The position numbers and the translations under genes were made by a program. The notes below the pieces were generated by a model. The model saw nothing but the letters and a program-made list of their open reading frames with translations. It ran no database searches and had not been told where the DNA came from. From contig QCNJ01000003.1 of NCBI GenBank assembly GCA_003213235.1, positions 54,434-118,433 on the forward strand: 64,000 nt of DNA. Reading direction: 5' to 3'. The DNA comes from Prochlorococcus sp. AG-424-P18. GTDB taxonomy: Bacteria; Cyanobacteriota; Cyanobacteriia; PCC-6307; Cyanobiaceae. Each line of letters starts with the position of its first letter. Position 1 is the stretch's first letter. This document shows positions 54,971-64,000 of the stretch, piece by piece.

Positions 54971-56283
54971 TGCTCCTCAAAAGATTTTAGGTTTTTTGTT
55001 TGATTTAAAAAACCTCTTAATCCAGCAAGTAATATCCAAAATAGAATACTTATTCTTGCATCAAAATACACTATATCAAAAGAATGAAGTATCAAAAAAA
55101 TAACTATTGATGCATACCATGCCCTCTCAAAATAATTTTCAAAAATTTTTGATTTATATATTTTTCTAAATGTTTTAAAGAGAAGAATTCCAATAAATGA
55201 AAATACTAGTAATGATGTTACTAAACCAAAACTTATTGATAATTCTAAAAATAAATTATGGGCATGACCTTTCCAATCTCCATACTGAGAGAAATAAAGA
55301 ATAGGAAAAGTTGCTGCCCCCCATCCAAAAAATGGTTTTTGTGCAATCAAATTTAAAGCTTTCCCCCAGATTATAATCCTGGGAAAATTTTCAACTCTAA
55401 GAGTAAATTCATTAAAATTAGAAAGAAAATTGTTTGGAATTAAAAAACAAAAAATATTTTTTATATTTTCAGGAGCAATTGGTAGAGTGCAGATAAAGAT
55501 TGATAAAAAAATTAGGGTAACTAACGGAAAGAACCAAATTATCACACCCTGACCGAACAATAGAGGAATTGATGCTAATGTCCCTAGCAAAGCTCCTCTT
55601 GAATTTATGAGGGTTATCGCTGCGATGAATAATACAGAAAAAGCAAAAACAATAATAAGTTTTAATTTTGAACCATTTTTCCTTTTCTCAAATAAATAAG
55701 TTAATAAAAAAGGCCAAGTCATTGCTAACCATGCCCCAGCATAATTTGGATTATTAAATAAACCAGTTATGGGTTCATTTAAATTTATCCTTGATCTTTG
55801 ATACCATACGATTAATCCATTGAATAATTTGTAAGGACCATACCATCCCAGAAAATATTGAGAGAAACAACTAAAGATTACTGGAACTGTTCCTAGGATA
55901 AGAGTCTTTGCTATTAAGGATCTTTGATCAGAATTTTGAACAAATTTTTGAGAGCCAAAATATATAAGAAAGTGAGGTATCCAATTCCCAAGTCCAGCCC
56001 AATTTAATATTGAGTCCCAATTTGTAATCTCGTTTGAACCTAAATAAGAGGTAATGATACTTTTTGAGATCATAATTAATGCTGCGCCAAATAAAAGATA
56101 ATTTAATTTGTCTTTTTTAAGATTCTTATAATTTTTCCTCAAGCTAGATATTACTGGAAATAGAATGAGTAAAAATGCTAAAGAAGGAGCAGAAGCAAGA
56201 AAAAATATGCCTAATATGAATATTTTAAATTCTAGATCTGTTTTTAAAGAGTGTATGGATCTTAGAAGAATACTTACTTGCAT
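54967..56283 (-). CDS. O-antigen ligase/polymerase family membrane protein
   Basis: The 438-aa protein has about eleven membrane segments and the Wzy_C features: INSRGALLGTLASIPLLF (Arg-containing loop) and a periplasmic loop ending GWGAATFPILYF with WKGHAHNLFLELSISFG, whose H-x-H-N is the ligase-type H motif. It is the first gene of the long minus-strand operon, 63 bases downstream of tRNA-Arg on the same strand. It could ligate the glycan to a lipid or polymerise repeat units; cyanobacterial IctB-like proteins look similar, so the role is from context. Confidence 0.85.
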   Translation of the reverse strand: MQVSILLRSIHSLKTDLEFKIFILGIFFLASAPSLAFLLILFPVISSLRKNYKNLKKDKLNYLLFGAALIMISKSIITSYLGSNEITNWDSILNWAGLGNWIPHFLIYFGSQKFVQNSDQRSLIAKTLILGTVPVIFSCFSQYFLGWYGPYKLFNGLIVWYQRSRINLNEPITGLFNNPNYAGAWLAMTWPFLLTYLFEKRKNGSKLKLIIVFAFSVLFIAAITLINSRGALLGTLASIPLLFGQGVIIWFFPLVTLIFLSIFICTLPIAPENIKNIFCFLIPNNFLSNFNEFTLRVENFPRIIIWGKALNLIAQKPFFGWGAATFPILYFSQYGDWKGHAHNLFLELSISFGLVTSLLVFSFIGILLFKTFRKIYKSKIFENYFERAWYASIVIFLILHSFDIVYFDARISILFWILLAGLRGFLNQTKNLKSFEEQ

Positions 56284-56346
56284 CTGGATGTATATCTAAT
56301 TACTGATTATTTATAAAATTATTCATTTTAAACTGTTTAAATATAA

Positions 56347-56420
<74 letters not shown>

Positions 56421-56561
56421 ACATTGAGTATTATATATGGGAGTTATCTACTATACAATAATTATAATTTTTCTACATTATTAATAATCAAGCGGTTAAA
56501 TCTTTTTTATTAATATTTTTTCTATATTTTTATAGAATAAAGTTAAGATTAAAACTTTATT

Positions 56562-57230
56562 TTGGCAAAAAGACTCACAGATCAACAAATAGAAGAAATT
56601 ATAAGAAATTTTATGAATGGACAAACTATTGATGATTTATCTAATAATTTTAGCTGCACAAAATTAACAATATCTAGGAATTTAAAGAAGAATCTGGGAG
56701 AGATAGTTTATTATGATTTATTAAAAAAAAATAAATTTTTAAAAGAATCTTCAAAAGACATAGAGAAAAAAAATATTAAAAATTATGAGATAAAAACTTA
56801 TGGAGATAAATCATTAGATAAAGAAAATAATCCTGAAACTAATCCAAATAATTTAAGTGATAGTTCATTATTTTTTGAAATTGCACCTTTAGATCTTGAT
56901 ATAGATAATGAACCTCAAAAGGACTTGTCATCTATTCCAATTACCGATATATCTTTCCCTAAAGTAGTTTATTTGATTGTAGATAATAAAATTGAATTAA
57001 TCCCAAAATTCTTAAAAGATTATCCAGAGTGGCAATTCTTACCTAAAGATGACTTAGGCAGAAAAACATTAAAGATATATTTTGACTTAAAAAATGCAAA
57101 AAGAGACTGTAATAAAGATCAAAAAGTTATTAAGGTTCCTAACCCTGAAGTATTTAAGATTGTTGCGCCATTATTAATCTCAAGAGGAATTTCGAGATTG
57201 GTTAGTTCTGACAAATTAATAGCTCTTTAG
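56562..57230 (+). CDS. Conserved cyanobacterial-type hypothetical protein with N-terminal HTH
   Basis: The 222-aa protein starts from a TTG at 56562. Residues 5-45 (RLTDQQIEEIIRNFMNG, then TIDDLSNNFSCTKLTISRNL) form a resolvase-type helix-turn-helix; the middle is low-complexity and acidic, and the C-terminal part (VVYLIVDNKIELIPKFL to ISRGISRLV) is compact. It looks like a DNA-binding or regulatory protein, but no target is evident. It stands next to conserved genes (rsmI, cysQ, pnp), outside the island. The TTG start is supported by lack of a nearby ATG. Confidence 0.75.
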   Translation: MAKRLTDQQIEEIIRNFMNGQTIDDLSNNFSCTKLTISRNLKKNLGEIVYYDLLKKNKFLKESSKDIEKKNIKNYEIKTYGDKSLDKENNPETNPNNLSDSSLFFEIAPLDLDIDNEPQKDLSSIPITDISFPKVVYLIVDNKIELIPKFLKDYPEWQFLPKDDLGRKTLKIYFDLKNAKRDCNKDQKVIKVPNPEVFKIVAPLLISRGISRLVSSDKLIAL

Positions 57231-57242
57231 CTAATATTCTTT

Positions 57243-57455
57243 TTAGAGATTTAAGTCTTTAGGTAGTAAATTACTGAATAAAGATCCACTAATAAAACTT
57301 AATCCAATAATAAAACTTATTGGTAGTTCAACAGTTTCGTTTATAAGTAAATTAACTTTGGCCTTATATGAACTATTTTGTATCCCAATTATTAATATTA
57401 AAAAAAAACATGCATTAAATATTGTATTGGATAATAATTTCTTGAATAGGGGCAA
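57243..57455 (-). CDS. Small LapA-like (DUF1049-type) membrane protein
   Basis: A 70-aa protein with two membrane segments (about 10-24 and 44-64): FNACFFLILIIGIQNSS, and VELPISFIIGLSFISGSLFSNLL. The pattern, two helices separated by NETVELPISFII, is that of LapA/DUF1049 proteins (N-x-x-v-x-L-P). It lies 25 bases downstream of rsmI on the same strand, and could be co-transcribed. Role in the envelope is not known. Confidence 0.7.
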   Translation of the reverse strand: MPLFKKLLSNTIFNACFFLILIIGIQNSSYKAKVNLLINETVELPISFIIGLSFISGSLFSNLLPKDLNL

Positions 57456-57480
57456 AATCTTGCAAATACCTATTTTTATT

Positions 57481-58344
57481 TTAATGTAAATCGTAAATTG
57501 TGCTTTTTTTTAATTTTTTCTTTTTTGCTAAATATTTGGATGCAGCTGACAAGCTCAATCCAGCATTGATTAATTCTTGTAGTTCTTTTTTTAATAAAAC
57601 CTTATCATGATTAGTTTTATTTACATGTTCGTTACCTTTTATAACAACTGTTAATTCTCCAAGAAAATCTTTTTTATCAAAAATTTTTATTAAATTATCA
57701 ACGTTATTGAAAATATGTTCTTCAAATTTTTTTGTCAACTCTCTTGATACATGAATCTCCCTTTCCCCTCCACAAAATTCTTTTAAATCTAAAAGTAGTT
57801 GTTTAAAACGATGTGGAGATTCATATAAAATTGTTGTCTTTTTATTTTTGCTTATTTCTTTTAAAGTTTTACTTCTCTCATTTTTTTTTCTTGAAAGAAA
57901 ACCTTCAAATACAAATTTAGATGATGCCATTCCGCTAGATACTAATGCAGTGATTGCGGCACAAGGACCAGGAATACAAATAATTTCAAATCCGTTGGAT
58001 TTTACCTCATTAGTAAGATCTTCGCCAGGATCACAAATACTTGGCATCCCAGCATCACTAACTAATGCGATAGATTTTCCGTCTTTTAAATCGTCAATTA
58101 TTTTTGGTATTTTTTTAAATGAATTGTATTTATTAAAACTTATGAGTTTATTACTTATGCTATATTTACTCATTATTTTTTTTGTTTGTCTTGTGTCTTC
58201 GCAAGCGATTAAAGAAACTTTTTCAAGTATGTTTAAAGCTCTTGTAGATATGTCATCTAAGTTTCCAATTGGAGTGCCAACAATATAAAGTACACTACTT
58301 TCAGGTTCTTGATTCCTGTGAGAGAATAGTAAATTATTGTTCAT
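57481..58344 (-). CDS. rsmI: 16S rRNA (cytidine-1402-2'-O)-methyltransferase
   Basis: A 287-aa tetrapyrrole-methylase-fold protein: LYIVGTPIGNLDDISTRAL, LIACEDTRQTKKIM, ALVSDAGMPSICDPGE, GPCAAITALVSSGM and LYESPHRF are the RsmI blocks. It methylates the 2'-OH of C1402 in 16S rRNA using SAM. A basic C-terminal tail (KYLAKKKKLKKSTIY) is typical. Its start is only 3 bases from that of the divergent cysQ, so each promoter must lie within the other gene or be very compact. Confidence 0.95.
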   Translation of the reverse strand: MNNNLLFSHRNQEPESSVLYIVGTPIGNLDDISTRALNILEKVSLIACEDTRQTKKIMSKYSISNKLISFNKYNSFKKIPKIIDDLKDGKSIALVSDAGMPSICDPGEDLTNEVKSNGFEIICIPGPCAAITALVSSGMASSKFVFEGFLSRKKNERSKTLKEISKNKKTTILYESPHRFKQLLLDLKEFCGGEREIHVSRELTKKFEEHIFNNVDNLIKIFDKKDFLGELTVVIKGNEHVNKTNHDKVLLKKELQELINAGLSLSAASKYLAKKKKLKKSTIYDLH

Positions 58345-58347
58345 TAA

Positions 58348-59262
58348 ATGTCTGAATTACCAGTTGGCGTACATATTAATAATCTTATCGATGATCTGAA
58401 AATTTTCAGCTGGGAAGCGGGTAAAATTTTGCTTTATTATTCAAATTTATTAAAAGATTCAAAATACAAGAGGAAAATTCTAAAAAATACAAATCTTAGT
58501 GATCCAGTTACACTCGCTGATTTGAAAGTAAACGAGATAATAATAAACAGAATTAATGAAAAATACAAAAAAATTCCATGGGAAATATTAAGCGAGGAAA
58601 ATGCGAAGATTTCTAAATATAAAATCGATTTAAATACTGATTGGATATGGATACTCGACCCTTTAGATGGAACAAAAGACTTTATACAAGGCACAGAAAA
58701 TTATGCTTTTCAATTAGCTTTAAATTTCAAAAATACCCCTTATATAGGAATTGTCCTAATTCCTAATAAAGATGAGTTATGGATTTCCTATGGTAATAAA
58801 GTTTGGTGTGAGAAACGTAATGGATCAGTTATGAGTCCTAATTTGGGGATTCACAAAAATCTAAGGGAAATGACCCTTGTAACAAGTAAAAATCACAGGA
58901 ATAAAGCTTTAAATATGCTACTTGAAAAGATTGGTTTTAAGGAAGTAATAGTTATGGGAAGCATAGGTTGTAAGATCGCATCGATTGTTAGAGGAGAGAG
59001 TGATATTTATATTTGTATGAGTTTGCCAGATCAAAGCTCCCCAAAAGATTGGGATTTTGCTGCTCCAGAAGCAATCTTAAAAGCTTCTGGAGGAGCAATC
59101 ACAAATTTAGAAAATGAAAAACTTACCTATAATAAAGAAAATTTTGATCAAGGAGGGATAATAATTGCCTCAAATGATAAGAGAAATCATAAGAGAATAT
59201 GTCTAGAAATTAAAAAAATAATAAAAGATTATAATCTTTATCCTTCTTTAGATTTAGTTTAA
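58348..59262 (+). CDS. cysQ: 3'(2'),5'-bisphosphate nucleotidase (CysQ, inositol-phosphatase family)
   Basis: The 304-aa protein contains [35 protein letters not shown] (metal site DPLDGT) and [14 protein letters not shown] (W-D-x-A-A-P): the FIG-superfamily motif set. It likely breaks down 3'-phosphoadenosine 5'-phosphate from sulfate assimilation; related inositol phosphatases share the motifs. Its 3' end overlaps pnp by 9 bases, convergently. N-terminal [19 protein letters not shown] resembles picocyanobacterial CysQ starts. Confidence 0.9.
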   Translation: MSELPVGVHINNLIDDLKIFSWEAGKILLYYSNLLKDSKYKRKILKNTNLSDPVTLADLKVNEIIINRINEKYKKIPWEILSEENAKISKYKIDLNTDWIWILDPLDGTKDFIQGTENYAFQLALNFKNTPYIGIVLIPNKDELWISYGNKVWCEKRNGSVMSPNLGIHKNLREMTLVTSKNHRNKALNMLLEKIGFKEVIVMGSIGCKIASIVRGESDIYICMSLPDQSSPKDWDFAAPEAILKASGGAITNLENEKLTYNKENFDQGGIIIASNDKRNHKRICLEIKKIIKDYNLYPSLDLV

Positions 59263-61419
59263 CGGAGCTACTGGAGTTGGAGTTGGTTCGGGATAAGCTA
59301 TGCCTCCATTTTGTGAAACACCTCTCAAGGTAAGATTAATCCGACCTCTGCTATCAATTTCTCTAACTCTAACGGTGACTTCGTCACCTTGTCTTACAAC
59401 ATCTTCAACTCTCTCAACTCTTGCTTCAGACAATTGCGATATGTGAACCATACCTTCTTTCCCTGGCAGAATCTCTACAAATGCTCCTATGGGAATAATT
59501 CTAGTCACCATACCTGAGAAAATTTCACCTTCATGTACTTTTCTGGTTAAACCCTCTATAATTTTTTGTGCTTCTTCTGCAGCAGCTCCATCATGGGAAG
59601 CAATAGTAACAATACCTCCATCTTCAATGTCTATCTTTGTATTTGTTCTTTCTGTTATACCTTTAATTGTTCTTCCGCCAGGTCCAATTACTGTACCTAT
59701 AAGTTCGGGATCTATTCTGAAGCTTAGAAGTCTGGGTGCATGAGGCGATAATGTATCTTGAGGTTTATTAATGGCTTCTTGCATTTTTTCCAAGATATGA
59801 ATACGTGCAGGACGTGCTTTTTTTATCGCATCTGAAATTATAGATACTGGTAATCCAGTTATTTTCATATCCATTTGTAATGCAGTAATTCCTTTTTCAG
59901 TACCAGCAACTTTAAAATCCATATCTCCTAGGAAATCTTCAATACCCTGAATGTCTGTGAGAATTCGAACCTCTTTATCTTCTTTAATTAATCCCATAGC
60001 AGTACCACTGACTGGTGCTTTTAATGGCACACCAGCATCTAATAATGATAAAGTACTTCCGCAAACTGACCCCATAGAAGTAGAACCATTTGAGCTAAGT
60101 ACCTCACTTACTACTCTTAGCACATATGGGAATGTCTCTTTCCCGGGGAGAACAGGTATTATTGCCCTTTCCGCTAATGCACCATGGCCTATTTCTCTTC
60201 TCCCAGGAGTTCTCATAGGTCTAGTCTCTCCAACTGAGTAAGGTGGGAAATTGTAATGATGTAAGTACGTTTTTTCGGTGCTTGGATTTAGGTCATCCAT
60301 CTCTTGGGCATCGCTTGGAGTCCCTAATGTTGTTGTAGATAAAACTTGTGTCAGACCTCTTTGAAACAATGCAGATCCATGAACTCTTTTTGGAAGTATT
60401 CCAGCAGAAGCAGATATCTTTCTGACTTCATCTAGATTTCGCCCGTCAACTCTTTTGCCATCATTAATAATTTGTGACCTCATTAATTTCTTTGTAAGTT
60501 TTTTAAAGTCAGAACTTAATAACTTATCATTTTCTGTCAAGAGAACTTTTAATTCGTTGTCATCTTTCAAAGATTCAATTTTTACTTGAGTCTCAATTTT
60601 TATTTTTTCGAGTTCAAGATCTCTCTCATCTTTTGACTGATCAAATTTTTTTAAGACCAACTCAATCCCTTTTGTACAATTTTTCTCTAAATAGTTAGGC
60701 AATGTTTTATCTTCTTCGGGGGGCGATGGCTTAATCTGTTTTAGACTTAAATCCTTAAGTAAATCTTCTTGAGATTTAATTAGCTCAGTAACTGCCTCGT
60801 AGCCAAAATCAATAGCTTCGATTGTATCTTGTTCTGATAATTGGTTGGCCCCTGCCTCAATCATTACAATCCCGTCAGGTGATCCTGCAACAACGATATC
60901 TAAATCTCCTTTTTCTATCTCTCTGTAGCTTGGATTTAAAATGAAATCATCCCCTATGAGTCCAACTCTTACTGCAGCCATTGGCCCATAAAATGGTATT
61001 TCTCCAAGTAAAGTCGCTATTGAAGCTCCAGTGACAGCTAAAACATCTGCTGGAACCCTTTCATCTAAAGAAAGGCAAGAGGCTACTATTTGTATTTCGT
61101 CTCCCATCCATGAGGGAAAAAGCGGTCTCATTGGCCTATCAATCAATCTTGAAATTAAAGTCGCTCTTTCTGGAGGGCGACCTTCTCTTCTCATAAAACC
61201 ACCTGGAATCCTGCCAGCAGCATAAAGTTTTTCCTCATAGTCGCATATTAGAGGTAGAAAGTCTGAAGCTTCTTTTTTTGCAGTTCTTGTTGCTGTAACT
61301 AACAGTGAGGTGTCACCACACTCAATCATTACTGATCCATTTGCTTGAGGAGCATATAGTCCTGTAGTTAGTCGTATCTCTCGTCCGTCAAACGTGATCG
61401 ACTTATTTTGTCCTTCCAC
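59254..61419 (-). CDS. pnp: Polyribonucleotide nucleotidyltransferase
   Basis: The 721-aa enzyme has two RNase PH domains (first about 10-230, second about 320-545 with [14 protein letters not shown] and [13 protein letters not shown]), a KH domain ([20 protein letters not shown], near 570) and an S1 domain ([20 protein letters not shown], near 625). It degrades RNA 3' to 5' with phosphate and can add tails. The C-terminus is short and Pro-rich ([12 protein letters not shown]). It lies 169 bases downstream of rpsN on the same strand. Confidence 0.98.
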   Translation of the reverse strand: MEGQNKSITFDGREIRLTTGLYAPQANGSVMIECGDTSLLVTATRTAKKEASDFLPLICDYEEKLYAAGRIPGGFMRREGRPPERATLISRLIDRPMRPLFPSWMGDEIQIVASCLSLDERVPADVLAVTGASIATLLGEIPFYGPMAAVRVGLIGDDFILNPSYREIEKGDLDIVVAGSPDGIVMIEAGANQLSEQDTIEAIDFGYEAVTELIKSQEDLLKDLSLKQIKPSPPEEDKTLPNYLEKNCTKGIELVLKKFDQSKDERDLELEKIKIETQVKIESLKDDNELKVLLTENDKLLSSDFKKLTKKLMRSQIINDGKRVDGRNLDEVRKISASAGILPKRVHGSALFQRGLTQVLSTTTLGTPSDAQEMDDLNPSTEKTYLHHYNFPPYSVGETRPMRTPGRREIGHGALAERAIIPVLPGKETFPYVLRVVSEVLSSNGSTSMGSVCGSTLSLLDAGVPLKAPVSGTAMGLIKEDKEVRILTDIQGIEDFLGDMDFKVAGTEKGITALQMDMKITGLPVSIISDAIKKARPARIHILEKMQEAINKPQDTLSPHAPRLLSFRIDPELIGTVIGPGGRTIKGITERTNTKIDIEDGGIVTIASHDGAAAEEAQKIIEGLTRKVHEGEIFSGMVTRIIPIGAFVEILPGKEGMVHISQLSEARVERVEDVVRQGDEVTVRVREIDSRGRINLTLRGVSQNGGIAYPEPTPTPVAPLN

Positions 61420-61588
61420 TTTTTAAATTATAAATCTATACGTAATTTATTCTTACATTTTATAGGGACATATTGAGTAATTTATTTAGATAAGCTATAA
61501 AAATTTTTAAAAATGTTCCAAAAATGATTGTTAATTTGTCTAATTATCAATTTTTTTGAAAAAAATATAATAAATTAAAAATTTTATA

Positions 61589-61891
61589 CTACCAACTTGA
61601 TTTGACTAATCCAGGCAATTCTCCATTGTGAGCTCTTTGTCTTAACTGATTTCTGCAAAGACCGAAGTCTCTATAAACCCCTCTAGGTTTGCCAGTTGCC
61701 CAACATCTATTTCTAACTCTATTAGGGGCAGAATTTCTTGGTAGAGCTTGAATTTTTCTATGTATTTCTAACCTTTCCATAGGATCTTTTGCGGCATTGA
61801 ACTCTTCTAATAAAGATTTCCTTTTGGCAGCATATTTTTTTACAAGTTTTTTGCGTTTGACTTCTCTCGCAATCATGGACTTTTTAGCCAT
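61589..61891 (-). CDS. rpsN: 30S ribosomal protein S14
   Basis: A 100-aa S14 of the long, zinc-free class (no CxxC pairs): [32 protein letters not shown] and GRP-like [18 protein letters not shown] are its hallmarks, ending GLVKSSW. It binds 16S rRNA in the head of the small subunit. It is a single gene outside the large ribosomal operons, as usual in cyanobacteria, between rseP and pnp. Confidence 0.98.
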   Translation of the reverse strand: MAKKSMIAREVKRKKLVKKYAAKRKSLLEEFNAAKDPMERLEIHRKIQALPRNSAPNRVRNRCWATGKPRGVYRDFGLCRNQLRQRAHNGELPGLVKSSW

Positions 61892-61953
61892 TTATTAAGA
61901 TTCTTAAGACTAACTTATATAGTAACAGCTTAACTAACTATTTTAAAAATTAT

Positions 61954-63033
61954 TTATTGGTTTAATAATCTTTGTACGATTAAAAGTTGACTGGTATCTC
62001 TAATAATAAGAAGCACACTTAAACCAACTAAAAGAAAAAAGCTGGATTGCGTAACAACCATTTGTACTTTAACTGGTACAGGTTTTCCCCTGAATCCTTC
62101 AATTAAAGTGAAAACGAGTTGTCCCCCATCCAATAGCGGTAGAGGTAATGAATTGAGAACCGCTAAATTAATAGAAATTAAAGCCGCAAATAATAATATT
62201 CCTGTTCCTCCTTGTTGTGATAATTGAGCACCAATTTCAACGATTTTGACTGGCCCACTTAACTGTTGAGCTGTAGAAGAAAAATTTGTGATTAATCCTT
62301 TATAACCTTGTATTGTTTTTACCAAAAGTGATGAAAACTCCTTGTTAGTGTATTTAATAAGTTCGTAAAAGTTTTTTGTCTTTTGAGTTTCTTTTCTTAT
62401 ATTTGGCTGTAGTTGAGCTCCTATTGTTCCTTTGCCGTCAATATTTTTTGGTACCAGAATTAAATCTTTAAAAACTCCATCTCTTTCAATTTTTAATGAA
62501 ATTGGGTTTTCTGATGAATTTTGAATCTCTTTTACCAAAGTGGAGACTGCTAGATCTCCTACACCTAGAGCTCGAGTTTCAATTTCTAATATTTTATCTC
62601 CCGCTTGTAAACCAGCTAATGAGGCAGCCTTGTCAGGTTGAGTCGCTAGAACTAAAATACCAGGTTCTGGATCAAATGGAATACCAACATAAGTTACATT
62701 TATAATTAAGATTGTATAAGCAAGTATTAAATTAGCGAAAACTCCAGCTGAGATTACAATAACCCTTTGAATTATTGGTCTATTTTTTAAAAGATTTGGA
62801 TCTTTAGGGTCAATATTATTTATTTCTTCATCTGGGAAGGAAACAAAGCCCCCTAAAGGAAAAGCTCTAAATGAATAAGTAATATCTTTATATTTTTTTT
62901 GAATTATTGAGGGCCCAAAGCCAATTGAAAATCCATCAACATAAATTCCTTGTAAAATTGCTGCAAGAAAATGCCCCATCTCATGAAAAAAAATGAGAAA
63001 TCCAAGAACTGTAATTGAGGTTAGAACATCCAT
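61954..63033 (-). CDS. rseP: Site-2 zinc metalloprotease (RseP family)
   Basis: A 359-aa membrane protease with FHEMGHFLAA (HExxH at about 17-21) in the first membrane segment, a PDZ domain near 120-190 (AGLQAGDKILEIETRAL), and NSLPLPLLDGGQLVF with the second metal-binding Asp (LDG) before the last helix. It cuts membrane-spanning regulators such as anti-sigma factors. It sits 9 bases downstream of serS on the same strand. Confidence 0.94.
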   Translation of the reverse strand: MDVLTSITVLGFLIFFHEMGHFLAAILQGIYVDGFSIGFGPSIIQKKYKDITYSFRAFPLGGFVSFPDEEINNIDPKDPNLLKNRPIIQRVIVISAGVFANLILAYTILIINVTYVGIPFDPEPGILVLATQPDKAASLAGLQAGDKILEIETRALGVGDLAVSTLVKEIQNSSENPISLKIERDGVFKDLILVPKNIDGKGTIGAQLQPNIRKETQKTKNFYELIKYTNKEFSSLLVKTIQGYKGLITNFSSTAQQLSGPVKIVEIGAQLSQQGGTGILLFAALISINLAVLNSLPLPLLDGGQLVFTLIEGFRGKPVPVKVQMVVTQSSFFLLVGLSVLLIIRDTSQLLIVQRLLNQ

Positions 63034-63042
63034 GTTTTTATA

Positions 63043-64000
63043 CTAAGCAGTTTTTAAAAAATCTGATCCATAATATGGAACTAGAGCATCTGGAATCTTA
63101 ACGCTACCATCCTTCTGTTGGCCATTTTCAATGATCGCAGCCATAGTTCTTCCAACAGCCAGACCACTGCCATTTAAGGTGTGTAAATATGTATTTTTTT
63201 TATTAACTTTTGTTCTTATTGATGATCTGCGTGCCTGAAAGTCTAGGCAATTGCTGCAACTTGAAATTTCTCTATAACAATTACTACTTGGTAGCCAGAC
63301 TTCAAGATCAAAGGTTCTACTAGAAGAAAAGCCTAAGTCTCCAGTACAAATATCTACTAATCTGTAGGGTAGATTGAGTTTTTTTAGAATACTTTCTGCA
63401 TCAGAAGTAATTTTTTTATGAGCTTCAGTAGATTTGCTTGGATCACAAAACCAATACAGCTCAACTTTGTTAAATTGATGAAGTCTTATTAAACCTCTAG
63501 TATCCCTTCCATAACTTCCAGCTTCTCTCCTAAAGCATGGGCTATATGAAACATACTTAATAGGAAGATGAGTGGGATCAATTATCTCATTTTTATGAAA
63601 AGCGGTAAGAGGAACTTCTGCAGTTGGAGAAAGCCATAGGTCGTCGTTAGAACATTTAAAACTTTCATTTGAGAATTTAGGTAATTGTCCAGACCCCGTG
63701 AGACTCTCTGAATTTACTAAGGCAGGAGGCATTAACTCTAAATAACCATTTTTGATATGCATATCGAGCATAAAATTAATCAATGCTCTCTCTAATCTTG
63801 CGCCATTACCAATAAGAGTAATAAAACGACTCTTTGATGTTTTTGTTGATTTTACGGAGTCAAAAATATTAAGGCTTTCACCTATTTCCCAGTGAGATTT
63901 AATATTCTCTTTTGTTAAAGGCTCACCCCAAGTTTTTATTTGTACATTATCGTATTCGTCTTTTCCAACAGGTGCATCTTTGCTAGGAAAATTTGGTAAA
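63043..64000 (-). CDS. serS: Seryl-tRNA synthetase, C-terminal part (cut by window edge)
   Basis: The frame is open from the stop at 63043 to the window edge, 318 codons; an internal Met at 63783 is not the start, since upstream codons read [15 protein letters not shown] and [14 protein letters not shown], both standard SerRS. Class II motifs are visible: [21 protein letters not shown] (motif 2) and [20 protein letters not shown] (motif 3). It charges tRNA-Ser. Roughly the first quarter, mainly the coiled-coil arm, is beyond the window. Confidence 0.97.
   Translation of the reverse strand, partial: LPNFPSKDAPVGKDEYDNVQIKTWGEPLTKENIKSHWEIGESLNIFDSVKSTKTSKSRFITLIGNGARLERALINFMLDMHIKNGYLELMPPALVNSESLTGSGQLPKFSNESFKCSNDDLWLSPTAEVPLTAFHKNEIIDPTHLPIKYVSYSPCFRREAGSYGRDTRGLIRLHQFNKVELYWFCDPSKSTEAHKKITSDAESILKKLNLPYRLVDICTGDLGFSSSRTFDLEVWLPSSNCYREISSCSNCLDFQARRSSIRTKVNKKNTYLHTLNGSGLAVGRTMAAIIENGQQKDGSVKIPDALVPYYGSDFLKTA

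Noticed and set aside
59489..60241. Plus-strand frames opposite pnp
   Set aside because: They are mirror frames of a highly conserved gene, without own signals.
63043..63783. serS starting at an internal Met as a short complete gene
   Set aside because: The frame is open to the window edge and encodes conserved SerRS sequence upstream, so the gene is cut by the window, not short.

Overview
The window is a strongly AT-rich, gene-dense stretch that looks like a marine picocyanobacterium, most likely a low-GC (high-light-type) Prochlorococcus. This rests on base composition, tight gene packing, and the housekeeping block at the right end (rsmI, cysQ, pnp, rpsN, an rseP-type protease and serS) joined to a very large cell-surface polysaccharide island. 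The strain cannot be named from the sequence alone.

Layout. Positions 1-3918 hold an unusual sugar-acid cassette (DRE-TIM aldolase, CMP-Kdo-synthetase-like cytidylyltransferase, HAD phosphatase) facing a 2OG-Fe(II) oxygenase. Positions 3919-5257 are gene-poor: a degenerate 3' half of a tRNA (probably tRNA-Pro), a decayed small gene and an intact tRNA-Ala(GGC), which together look like a scar at an island edge. Positions 5258-18871 are a mosaic of methyltransferases, a lipid-type hydroxylase, a sugar oxidoreductase, a sialyltransferase-like enzyme, a minimal PglC-type phosphoglycosyltransferase, an ABC flippase, an epimerase with a frameshift, two GT4 enzymes and two genes that appear to have lost their 5' ends. 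Positions 19001-26292 are a GDP-type legionaminic acid operon (oxidoreductase, PtmE-like, LegB, LegC, LegH, LegI, LegG) without a LegF cytidylyltransferase. Positions 26345-45743 hold nucleotide-sugar genes (dTDP-rhamnose first half, UDP-hexose dehydrogenases, 4,6-dehydratase, 4-epimerases, the whole GDP-mannose to GDP-fucose route), an EpsG-like polymerase and the Wza/Wzc-type export pair.

Positions 45726-56283 are one compact minus-strand operon reading from an O-antigen ligase/polymerase through rfbC, rfbD, a WbaP-type initiating transferase, several glycosyltransferases (including GT17 and GT11 types) and a Wzx flippase. A tRNA-Arg(TCT) lies just upstream. From 56562 on the genes are conserved housekeeping genes; serS runs off the right edge.

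Together the genes can make dTDP-rhamnose, GDP-fucose, UDP-uronic acids, UDP-4-keto or amino sugars and a nonulosonic acid. They can also start glycans on a polyprenyl lipid with two different initiating enzymes, flip them by an ABC or a Wzx route, polymerise and export them. The most novel-looking parts are the aldolase/cytidylyltransferase/phosphatase cassette at the left edge, the legionaminate operon with no obvious CMP-activating partner, and signs of active turnover (a homopolymer frameshift, a 45-bp tandem duplication, truncated head-to-head genes and a tRNA fragment).
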